Shown piece by piece: positions 1 through 5,502 of a DNA stretch of 13,021 nucleotides (position 1 is its first letter; the number at the start of each line of letters is the position of its first letter). The position numbers and the translations under genes were made by a program. The stretch comes from an uncultured Candidatus Saccharibacteria bacterium. GTDB taxonomy: Bacteria; Patescibacteriota; Saccharimonadia; Saccharimonadales; Saccharimonadaceae. The stretch spans positions 1 to 13,021 of the forward strand of contig CAPNAV010000025.1 in the NCBI GenBank assembly GCA_948663575.1. Direction: 5' to 3'. The notes under the pieces were generated by a model. It did not search any database, was not told the origin of the DNA, and saw only the letters and a program-made list of their open reading frames with translations.

Positions 1-37
1 CTCCTTCTATTGTAGCACACTTTGACGAGAAAAGCAA
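1..37 (-). promoter_or_regulatory. Leftward promoter and SD for a gene off the left edge
   Basis: Read on the minus strand there is an extended -10, TGCTACAAT (9-17). A partial -35, TTGCTT (32-37), lies exactly 17 bp upstream. An AGGAG SD-like tract at 1-5 follows. The arrangement implies a leftward gene starting just outside the window. The promoter architecture matches other promoters in this window (extended TG, 17-bp spacer). No transcript data are available, so this is inference. Confidence 0.45.
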
Positions 38-45
38 GAGCTTTT
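30..45. terminator. Weak AT-rich hairpin downstream of the MGMT-like gene
   Basis: A perfect 6-bp inverted repeat (AAAAGC / GCTTTT) with a 4-nt loop lies about 100 bp past the stop of the leftward operon. Only two G-C pairs support the stem, and it overlaps the predicted -35 of the next leftward promoter. It may be a weak terminator or chance. Confidence 0.2.
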
Positions 46-144
46 TGTGATTTGGCGAGAAAAAGTGCGATTATGAGGATAAGGAGATGATGATATTGGA
101 GTGGGACTGGCTGTTATTTTGAGAGATTGAGGAGCTAGACGGGG

Positions 145-498
145 TTATGAGATGGCGGGGGAATTTGGGACAGGGAATTGGGGACGAAATTGGTATTTTG
201 CGAGGTCGACTTGATTATTCTTGACGATAATGCCTTCGGCTTCGAGAAGTTGGCGCTGAATATTGGGGCCACCAAAAGCAAAATGTGGAGCGAGATGGCC
301 AGCGGAGTTGACGACTTTGTAGCAAGGAAAACGGTTGCTATCAGGATTACAGTGGAGAGCATTGCCGACGGCTCGGGCGGCATTGGGGCGCCCAAGGAGA
401 GTAGCGATTTGTCGATAAGTGACAACTTGGCCGCGGGGGATGGTGAGGAGAAAATTATAGACGGATTGCTGAAAAGGCGTAGGGGATTTTGATGACAT
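145..498 (-). CDS. MGMT-family alkyltransferase-like protein (single C-terminal domain)
   Basis: The 117-aa product matches the DNA-binding and active-site domain of O6-alkylguanine-DNA alkyltransferase. That family flips O6-alkylguanine out of DNA and transfers the alkyl group irreversibly to a cysteine. Visible hallmarks are the VVTYRQIA helix, the RAVGNAL helix with the likely finger Arg42, NP at 51-52 (Asn hinge), the cysteine motif PCYKVV (Cys59), FAFGG (73-77) and LLEAEG with Glu88. The N-terminal domain of full-length Ogt/MGMT is missing, as in the short alkyltransferase-like (ATL) proteins. Unlike ATLs the cysteine is kept, but the His that normally follows it (PCHRV) is Tyr60. It starts 30 nt after the stop of the NDT-HD gene and has no SD of its own, so it is probably the last gene of the leftward operon. 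Family is fairly certain; whether it is an active transferase or a damage sensor is open. Confidence 0.85.
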   Translation of the reverse strand: MSSKSPTPFQQSVYNFLLTIPRGQVVTYRQIATLLGRPNAARAVGNALHCNPDSNRFPCYKVVNSAGHLAPHFAFGGPNIQRQLLEAEGIIVKNNQVDLAKYQFRPQFPVPNSPAIS

Positions 499-528
499 AA
501 TAACTGATGTTGCGGCGAAATTTGGCTT

Positions 529-2295
529 TTATTCGGTGACGTATGGAGTGAAATCGAAGTCGAAGCCGACGTATTTGGATTGCTTTTCGGAGAGATATTG
601 GTCGATGGCGGTGGCGACAGATTTATCGAGTTTGGAGATGCGCTTGGCGGAATTGTCATCGGAATCGGTCTGGACGAGAGGGGCAATGTAACGAATTTTG
701 GCTTTGACGTTGGTGGACCAGGTGGATTTTTTGGCGGTGCTGCCGCTGTACACGGCGGTAGAATGTTGGAATTGACGGAAGGCATCGCCGATGGTCTTGT
801 CGCCGCAGCTTAGAATCCAGTCGATGATTTCGCGCTCGCTCATAATGTAGAGGTCGTCGGAGGTAAGGTAGCCGCTATTGATCATGGAACTGATAATGTC
901 AGCAATGAATTGGAGTGTGGCACGAGCCTTGTCACTGTGGTAATTGGCGGCGAGTTCGAGATTGCTAAGGGTGAACTCGGAGGCTATATCTAGAGTACGG
1001 AAGGCGATTTCGTCGAGGTCGGATTCGTTTTTGAGGATAGTGAGATCGGTATAGAAGGTTTTGATTTGGGGGAGTGTCCAAGTATTGTAGAGGAAATAGC
1101 CGTTGCTAAAGGTGTATTCGAGGCGGTCGGCGGCGAGACCAGGGACGTCGTTGTCGGCGATAGGGTAAAGATGATAGTCGGAAACTTCGCTTGGTAAAAT
1201 ACCGTCTTTCTTGAGTTGTTTGGTGATTGCTTTGGAATTGCGAATGATTTTGCTGGTGTCTTGTTCGGTGGATTCTTGAGTTTCGCTGTCACCATTCATG
1301 TAGTCGATGCTATGTTTGAAAGCAGGTGAGGCTATATCGTGGAAGAGGCCGGCGAGAGTCTGTTTTTTGTCTTTGGTGAAATTCCAGATAATAAGCGCAA
1401 CGCCAATGCTATGTTGGAAAACGGAATTGAAATTTGGGAGATTATCAAGAGCGCTATAGTCCATAGTGGTCATACTAACATCGGCAAGACGTTGGAATTC
1501 TGGGGCGACAATGTAGCGCAAAAGCCAAGCAGGAAATTCTGGGCAGAGGAGTTTTAGATACTCACGAGCTGTAGGAGTGAGAGATTTAAGGCAGGATTTT
1601 TTGTAGGTTGTGATATCGATGACTTTATTGTCGTTGCTAGCGAAGAAACGAGAATGTCGAACTGGCTCAGTGGCGACCGGTGCAATAGGGGTAGATGGGT
1701 TTATAGGTTCTGGTTCGATAGATTCTGGTTCAGGCTCAGAGGTGTCGACTGTATCATCTGAATCTGAGATTGATTCAATAGGGGTGACGGTGGACTCAGA
1801 AAGGGGTACGAGAGCTTTGCGGCCGGTGGGGCGTTTGAAAATGTGTATCCATCTTTGGTCAAGCCAGAATTTAATTTCGTCGTAGCAGTTTTGGGACCTA
1901 GAGGGGAGCTTGTTGATGTAGATTTCAGTTTTGCGGCCACGATTAAGATTACCGGTGACAACATAAGTGAGCTCGGCAATGGCGCTGGCGCCAACATAGC
2001 CTTCGATACCGTCTTTATCCTCGTTCATAAGAAAGAAGACATCAGTTTGGTCGAGGTTTTTATAGAAGCGCTTATAAATTTTTGTGAGGCGGGTAGCGTA
2101 GTCGGAATCGCTTGAGCTAAGCCAGCGACCTCGCGAAAGACCAGGCTCGATCTGAGGCTCGTCAAGAGTTTCGTCTTCAGTAGAAACTGGGCTGGGCCAG
2201 TCGATAACTTCGTAGCCACGACCTTCGAAATAGCCTCGCCAATAAAGGGCGCGTTCGTGTAATTTAGAGCTTCCGGCGATGATGAGTTTTTTCAT
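529..2295 (-). CDS. Fusion: nucleoside 2-deoxyribosyltransferase-like domain + HD phosphohydrolase-like domain
   Basis: This 588-aa protein has two recognisable parts. Residues 1-155 look like the Rossmann-like nucleoside 2-deoxyribosyltransferase fold: a first strand with IIAGSS (5-10), TDVFFLMNE (84-92) and a GASAIAELTYVV helix (102-113) where Glu108 sits at the family's active-site glutamate position. Residues about 165-212 are a Pro/Glu/Ser-rich low-complexity linker. From about 230 a helical region carries the HD metal-binding signature: His295 (FQHS), His319-Asp320 (GLFHDIASP) and Asp390 (AADRLEY). HD enzymes of this kind are often dNTP triphosphohydrolases or 5'-nucleotidases. The start overlaps the dCMP deaminase stop by 4 nt (ATGA), implying translational coupling and a shared role in deoxynucleotide turnover. 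The substrate of either domain cannot be read from sequence. The last ~100 residues have no recognised domain. Domain calls are moderately confident; the combined function is inference. Confidence 0.8.
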   Translation of the reverse strand: MKKLIIAGSSKLHERALYWRGYFEGRGYEVIDWPSPVSTEDETLDEPQIEPGLSRGRWLSSSDSDYATRLTKIYKRFYKNLDQTDVFFLMNEDKDGIEGYVGASAIAELTYVVTGNLNRGRKTEIYINKLPSRSQNCYDEIKFWLDQRWIHIFKRPTGRKALVPLSESTVTPIESISDSDDTVDTSEPEPESIEPEPINPSTPIAPVATEPVRHSRFFASNDNKVIDITTYKKSCLKSLTPTAREYLKLLCPEFPAWLLRYIVAPEFQRLADVSMTTMDYSALDNLPNFNSVFQHSIGVALIIWNFTKDKKQTLAGLFHDIASPAFKHSIDYMNGDSETQESTEQDTSKIIRNSKAITKQLKKDGILPSEVSDYHLYPIADNDVPGLAADRLEYTFSNGYFLYNTWTLPQIKTFYTDLTILKNESDLDEIAFRTLDIASEFTLSNLELAANYHSDKARATLQFIADIISSMINSGYLTSDDLYIMSEREIIDWILSCGDKTIGDAFRQFQHSTAVYSGSTAKKSTWSTNVKAKIRYIAPLVQTDSDDNSAKRISKLDKSVATAIDQYLSEKQSKYVGFDFDFTPYVTE

Positions 2296-2810
2296 GATTT
2301 AGCCTCGAGACTGAGAATGATTTCTCGGTAATTAGATGGTTTAAACTGACGATATTTGACCCCGCAGACGTCGAACATGCGAATAGAGGAATTTTGTTCA
2401 ACGCCATGACTAGCATGATCAAAATCATGGAGATAGATAACTTCTTTAATGCCGGCTTGAATGATAGCCTTGGTGCAATCTACGCAGGGAAAGAAATGCA
2501 CGTAGATGCGGGCGCCCTGGAGCTCACGCATATTACCACGAAAATTAAGAATAGCGTTAACCTCGCTGTGGCAGCTATAGGGATATTTGGTATCGGAGAG
2601 GTTTTCTGCTTCGCGGACATCCCAAGGAACTAGGCAATCGGCAAAGCCATTAGGTGCGCCATTATAGCCAACAGATAGAACGCGATTGTCGCTACTAACG
2701 ATGCACGCGCCAACTTTAGTATTAGGGTCTTTACTGCGCATAGCAGTTAGAGTAGCAATGCTGATGAAATATTCGTCCCAACTTAAACATTCGGTTTGAT
2801 TTTTGGTCAT
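2292..2810 (-). CDS. dCMP deaminase (ComEB/DCTD type)
   Basis: The 172-aa cytoplasmic zinc deaminase probably converts dCMP to dUMP and so feeds thymidylate synthesis. The zinc site is clear: CHSEVNAIL gives His81 and the proton-shuttling Glu83, and PCVDC gives Cys109 and Cys112. The family signatures DPNTKVGACIV (28-38) and the YNGAPNGF loop (49-56) are also present, and length matches bacterial ComEB-type enzymes. The start at 2810 is supported by a strong SD, AAAGGAGAG (2814-2822), and by a promoter close upstream. It is the first gene of a leftward operon and overlaps the NDT-HD fusion by 4 nt. A role limited to pyrimidine salvage or a wider one in nucleotide-pool control is possible. Only dCTP versus dCMP specificity is not proven by the motifs. 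Confidence 0.92.
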   Translation of the reverse strand: MTKNQTECLSWDEYFISIATLTAMRSKDPNTKVGACIVSSDNRVLSVGYNGAPNGFADCLVPWDVREAENLSDTKYPYSCHSEVNAILNFRGNMRELQGARIYVHFFPCVDCTKAIIQAGIKEVIYLHDFDHASHGVEQNSSIRMFDVCGVKYRQFKPSNYREIILSLEAKS

Positions 2811-2830
2811 TAACTCTCCTTTGACTTTGT

Positions 2831-2859
2831 ATTATAGAGCAAAAGATGGATTTTGACTA
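2831..2859 (-). promoter_or_regulatory. Promoter of the dCMP deaminase operon
   Basis: On the minus strand there is a perfect -10, TATAAT (2831-2836). It is separated by exactly 17 bp from TAGTCA (2854-2859), which matches TTGACA at 4 of 6 positions. The predicted start site leaves a short leader of about 14 nt carrying the SD. Confidence 0.55.
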
Positions 2860-2863
2860 GACC

Positions 2864-2869
2864 TATAAT
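2864..2869 (+). promoter_or_regulatory. Possible rightward -10 box (TATAAT)
   Basis: A consensus TATAAT on the + strand lies back-to-back with the leftward promoter. The -35 position (2841-2846, AAAAGA) is poor. A transcript from here would carry the perfect SD at 2889-2898 and the mini-ORF that follows it. Confidence 0.3.
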
Positions 2870-2888
2870 AAACATAAGCAAAATAGGC

Positions 2889-2953
2889 AAGGAGGTGAGC
2901 GGATTTTGCGGGTAATAAAGGTGGGCGTTGCTAAAAAAGGAAGGATTTGGTAG
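2889..2953 (+). CDS. Candidate 15-codon leader ORF behind a perfect SD
   Basis: AAGGAGGTGA at 2889-2898 is a full complement of the 16S 3' end, yet no long ORF starts at the right distance. A TTG at 2906-2908, about 10 nt downstream of the GGAGG core, opens a 15-codon frame (MRVIKVGVAKKGRIW) ending at TAG 2951-2953. That stop forms the first three bases of the -10 of the next gene. It may be a leader peptide, a decoy ribosome site or chance. Other starts, such as GTG 2895 (six codons), are even shorter. The peptide is not recognised. Confidence 0.2.
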
Positions 2954-2963
2954 AATTAAGGGA
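2928..2963 (+). promoter_or_regulatory. Promoter for a leaderless start at 2964
   Basis: TTGCTA (2928-2933) is followed after exactly 17 bp by TAGAAT (2951-2956), preceded by an extended TG (2948-2950, TGG). The -10 ends 7 nt before ATG 2964, so the predicted transcription start falls at or next to the initiation codon. TTG 2928 is thus more likely part of the -35 than a start codon. Confidence 0.5.
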
Positions 2964-3416
2964 ATGGCAACTGCGAAAGTGAATGCGAGAAATACAAAAA
3001 AGGCAGCAATGAAAGCTGAACGCGCAAAGGCGGAAGGCTTGAAGGCGGCTTGGCAAGAGGTTTGCCGAAAACAGAAGAATCTGATGACGATGATGATTGT
3101 GCTTTTGGTGACGAGCGTTGTGCTTTTGGTATTTTCGATGACAACATTAAGGCCGCAGAATACGACAGTGGTGGTCGGATATGGTGACGTGTATGGAGAG
3201 ATTGCGGGGATTAGCGGCGGATACCGGAGTGACAGCTGGGTGAATATGTTGGCGTTTCCGGTTTTGGCGTTGATTTATGGAATTATACATAACTTGTTAG
3301 TGCTGCGGGTTTACCGAAAATATGGAGAAAAGATGGCCATATTAGTAGCTGGAATGTCAATTTTAATGGTGGTGGGAACGTTTGTTGCGATTATTCGTTT
3401 AATCGGAGAGTGGTAG
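2964..3416 (+). CDS. Three-TM membrane protein of unknown function
   Basis: I do not recognise a named family. The 150-aa product has a highly basic, alanine-rich N-terminus (1-39, many Lys/Arg, probably helical and cytoplasmic). TM helices follow at about 40-60, 95-115 and 123-146, with a short polar loop at 61-94 that is rich in Gly and Tyr. The ATG at 2964 is preferred over an in-frame TTG at 2928, because the latter overlaps a well-formed promoter and would add 12 residues without a suitable SD. The gene lies 26 nt upstream of a GT2 glycosyltransferase and is probably co-transcribed with it. This suggests, without proving, an accessory role in the same envelope-glycan pathway. Confidence 0.75.
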   Translation: MATAKVNARNTKKAAMKAERAKAEGLKAAWQEVCRKQKNLMTMMIVLLVTSVVLLVFSMTTLRPQNTTVVVGYGDVYGEIAGISGGYRSDSWVNMLAFPVLALIYGIIHNLLVLRVYRKYGEKMAILVAGMSILMVVGTFVAIIRLIGEW

Positions 3417-3442
3417 GGGGGTGTTGTTTTGGGAGAGATGAG

Positions 3443-5059
3443 ATGAAGAGTCTGGAAATTCCGATGGGTAAACGGAAGAAAGTGTATCGTTTTTTTGAGA
3501 TTTTGCCTGGAGCCTTAAGTTACGCGGCAGTTATTTTGCTTTTTGTACTGTCGTGGATTAGTCCGGTGCTCGGGGCGATTTATTTGCTTTTGATTGTATC
3601 GATTACGCTTGTGAAGGCCATAAGCACGGCGTATCGGACGGTACAAGGATATAAGGTAGTGCAGCGAGCCAAGCGAGTGGATTGGGCGAAACGGCTGAAT
3701 GACATTGCGGATCCACACGAAGCATATGAGAGGTTGCATGGTCGACATGAGGATAGTTATGGATTTGATGAACATGTTCAGAATATGAGGATATTATCTG
3801 CGGTGGAGGGAAAATCTGAGCCAAAACCGAAAGACGTGTATCATGCGGTGGTGATGGTAGCTTATAACGAAGGTTTGGATACGTTAGTACCGTCAGTTGA
3901 GGCAGTGCGCGATACGACTTTTTCGAACGAACGGATCATTTTCGTATTGGGATACGAAGAGCGAGGGGGCGAGAAAATGGAGGAAAATGCAAAAGAACTG
4001 AAAAAACGGTTTCAGGGTGTTTTTCGGGATTTTATTCTAGTAAAACATCCGAAGAATCTTAAGGGCGAAGTGGTAGGAAAGGGACCGAATTTGACTTATG
4101 CAGGGGAATATTTGGCGAAGTATGTAGAGAGGCAGAGAATTCGAAAAGAAAATGTGATCGTGACGTCACTAGATAGCGATAATCGAATGCATGAAAAATA
4201 TTTGGATTATGTGGCGTATGAATTTCTTGTGAGGCCGGATCGACAACACTATAGTTATCAGCCGGTGTCACTTTTTACGAATAATATATGGGAAGCTTCG
4301 GCGCCAATGAGAGTAATTGCTATGTCGAACTCGTTTTTTAATGTGATTTCGACAATGCGACCACATCTTTTGAGGAATTTTGCTTCTCATTCTCAGCCAT
4401 TAGCAGCGCTTGAGGGGATGGGCTTTTGGAGTAAGAGAACGATTGTGGAAGATGGTCATCAATATTGGCGATCGTTGTTTTATTTTGATGGAGATTATGA
4501 GGTGGTGCCGATTCGGGTGCCAATTTATCAAGATGCGGTGATTGCGGAAACTTTTGTGTCGACTTTGAAGGCGCAATTCGTGCAACTTAGGCGTTGGGAT
4601 TATGGGGCGAGTGATGTGGCATACGTAGGAGCATACTTGTTCTCCAAGAATCGAAAGATTTCGTTTTGGCGGTTGTTTCCGAAGTTTATGAGGCTTTTGG
4701 ATGGACATGTGACGTTGGCGATGATGGCGCCGATTGTGGCGTTTGGAGGTTGGGTGCCGATGTTGTTGAATTTGGGGTCGCGAGGAGCGGTGGCGTTTAA
4801 TTTACCGAATGTGGTGGGATGGATACAGACGATTGCGGCGGTTGGGTTGATTATTACCGTAATTATGTCACTGAGGATGTTGCCGGAGCGTCCGGAAAAG
4901 TATAAAAAGAATCGAGCGTTTTTGATGGTGATTCAGTGGGTTTTGTCGCCGGTAGTGGCGATTGTGTATCAGAGCGCGGCGGCTTTTTATTCACAGACGA
5001 GATTGATGCTGGGGAAGTATATGGAAAAGTTTGATGTAACGAAAAAAGTAGTGAAGTAG
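3443..5059 (+). CDS. Membrane GT2 glycosyltransferase, processive-synthase type
   Basis: The 538-aa protein has two N-terminal TM helices (about 21-38 and 43-60), a cytoplasmic GT-A domain (about 130-390) and C-terminal TM helices (about 425-443, 455-476, 491-515). GT2 hallmarks appear in order: VVMVAYNEG (136-144) for UDP-sugar binding, LDSD (243-246, the DxD metal motif), VEDGHQYWR with Glu336-Asp337 as candidate catalytic base, and QLRRW (381-385). The D, DxD, ED, QxxRW set is typical of processive synthases such as cellulose or hyaluronan synthases. It probably polymerises and extrudes, or transfers, a cell-surface sugar; the sugar cannot be told from sequence. ATG 3443 has a GGGAGAG tract 5 nt upstream. 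An in-frame GTG at 3410 lies inside the previous gene and has no spaced SD. No BcsB-like or other partner subunit is visible besides the 150-aa protein upstream. Confidence 0.88.
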   Translation: MKSLEIPMGKRKKVYRFFEILPGALSYAAVILLFVLSWISPVLGAIYLLLIVSITLVKAISTAYRTVQGYKVVQRAKRVDWAKRLNDIADPHEAYERLHGRHEDSYGFDEHVQNMRILSAVEGKSEPKPKDVYHAVVMVAYNEGLDTLVPSVEAVRDTTFSNERIIFVLGYEERGGEKMEENAKELKKRFQGVFRDFILVKHPKNLKGEVVGKGPNLTYAGEYLAKYVERQRIRKENVIVTSLDSDNRMHEKYLDYVAYEFLVRPDRQHYSYQPVSLFTNNIWEASAPMRVIAMSNSFFNVISTMRPHLLRNFASHSQPLAALEGMGFWSKRTIVEDGHQYWRSLFYFDGDYEVVPIRVPIYQDAVIAETFVSTLKAQFVQLRRWDYGASDVAYVGAYLFSKNRKISFWRLFPKFMRLLDGHVTLAMMAPIVAFGGWVPMLLNLGSRGAVAFNLPNVVGWIQTIAAVGLIITVIMSLRMLPERPEKYKKNRAFLMVIQWVLSPVVAIVYQSAAAFYSQTRLMLGKYMEKFDVTKKVVK

Positions 5060-5067
5060 GGTATAGA

Positions 5068-5257
5068 AAGCGAGAGGATAGAAATCCGCGCCGTCGTCAC
5101 TACGTGACTGGGCGGATGGCGGACCTTAGGCTTACGTCGAGAGAGGATTATGTCTTGCTGCGCAAGCCATTTTGTTGGGCGTCGGCTCAATAAAAAGTGC
5201 AAGCACTTTTTCTACTCGCCTCCTACAACAACCGAACCTCCGGTTCTGATCCTCTCG
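5068..5257. other. Intergenic block with nested inverted repeats and tRNA-Ser-like tracts
   Basis: There is no gene here. CGAGAGGAT (5071-5079) pairs with ATCCTCTCG (5249-5257), closing a region of about 190 nt. Inside are ATCCGC/GCGGAT (5084-5117) enclosing GTCAC/GTGAC (5096-5108), CTTGC/GCAAG (5154-5166), AAAAAGTG/CACTTTTT (5192-5211) and CCG/CGG around 5233-5243. Two tracts are identical to parts of tRNA-Ser downstream: AAGCGAGAGGAT (5068-5079 = 5327-5338) and CGAACCTCCGG (5233-5243 = 5340-5350). It may be a structured RNA, the 3'UTR of the GT2 operon, or the remains of an element that used the tRNA. I recognise no known RNA family. Confidence 0.4.
5192..5211. terminator. Possible bidirectional hairpin with A/T flanks
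   Basis: A perfect 8-bp inverted repeat, AAAAAGTG-CAAG-CACTTTTT, reads as a stem followed by U-runs on either strand. It has only three G-C pairs, so it is a weak candidate. The stronger terminator lies about 60 bp downstream. Confidence 0.3.
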
Positions 5258-5273
5258 TGTTTTTAGATTATCA

Positions 5274-5317
5274 ATGAAATAAAATCACCCTTCTGAGGTC
5301 GGGTGTTTTTATTTCAT
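5274..5317. terminator. Strong bidirectional intrinsic terminator between the GT2 operon and tRNA-Ser
   Basis: A 17-bp stem with one mismatch is formed by ATGAAATAAAATCACCC (5274-5290) and GGGTGTTTTTATTTCAT (5301-5317), with a 10-nt loop. The top of the stem is G-C rich (CACCC/GGGTG) and is followed by a U-rich arm on both strands. It sits between convergent units and can serve the GT2 operon (rightward) and tRNA-Ser (leftward, only 3 nt past the CCA end). Confidence 0.88.
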
Positions 5318-5320
5318 TAA

Positions 5321-5410
5321 TGGCGGAAGCGAGAGGATTCGAACCTCCGGAACGGTTGCCCGCTCACACGCTTTCCAAGCGTGCTCCTTAAACCACTCGG
5401 ACACACTTCC
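5321..5410 (-). tRNA. tRNA-Ser (anticodon GGA)
   Basis: The minus strand gives a 90-nt class II tRNA. Its acceptor stem GGAAGTG pairs with CGCTTCC, with one G-U pair, followed by discriminator G and an encoded CCA. The D-loop contains AGTGGTTTAAGGA. The anticodon stem CACGC/GCGTG encloses the loop TTGGAAA, with anticodon GGA reading UCC and UCU. A long variable arm typical of tRNA-Ser precedes the T-arm GGAGG-TTCGAAT-CCTCT. A strong terminator follows directly, and a candidate extended -10 lies about 40 bp upstream. Confidence 0.95.
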
Positions 5411-5448
5411 GTATTGTAGATAGGCGAGATGCGTGCTATCTTAGGTAG

Positions 5449-5457
5449 ATTTTAGCA
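5449..5457 (-). promoter_or_regulatory. Candidate promoter of tRNA-Ser
   Basis: The minus strand carries an extended -10, TGCTAAAAT, predicting a start about 32 nt before the mature tRNA 5' end. The -35 position (5472-5477) reads TTCCCT, a weak match. A second TACAAT at 5413-5418 is too close to the tRNA to drive it. Confidence 0.4.
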
Positions 5458-5502
5458 TATTTGCTTGGAATAGGGAAGAGGTGGAGATCTGAGGGCGGTA
5501 TT

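Noticed and set aside
135..785. 216-aa open frame on the minus strand overlapping the MGMT-like and NDT-HD genes
   Set aside because: Pro/Ser-rich low-complexity translation produced by the C-rich strand; it overlaps two genes with clear family motifs.
2928..2963. TTG 2928 as the start of the three-TM protein
   Set aside because: It coincides with a -35-like TTGCTA placed exactly 17 bp before an extended -10, and ATG 2964 fits the leaderless pattern.
3410..3442. GTG 3410 as the start of the GT2 glycosyltransferase
   Set aside because: It lies inside the upstream gene with no spaced SD; ATG 3443 has GGGAGAG upstream and begins the expected N-terminus.
4987..5202. 71-aa minus-strand open frame over the GT2 end and the intergenic block
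   Set aside because: It has no SD or promoter at its start, its composition is unlike the neighbouring proteins, and it runs through inverted repeats.
5060..5270. Known small RNAs (6S, SRP RNA, RNase P, tmRNA) in the intergenic block
   Set aside because: None of the conserved sequence hallmarks of these RNAs were found on either strand.
5413..5418. TACAAT just upstream of tRNA-Ser as its -10
   Set aside because: It lies only 2 nt before the mature 5' end, so transcription would start inside the tRNA.
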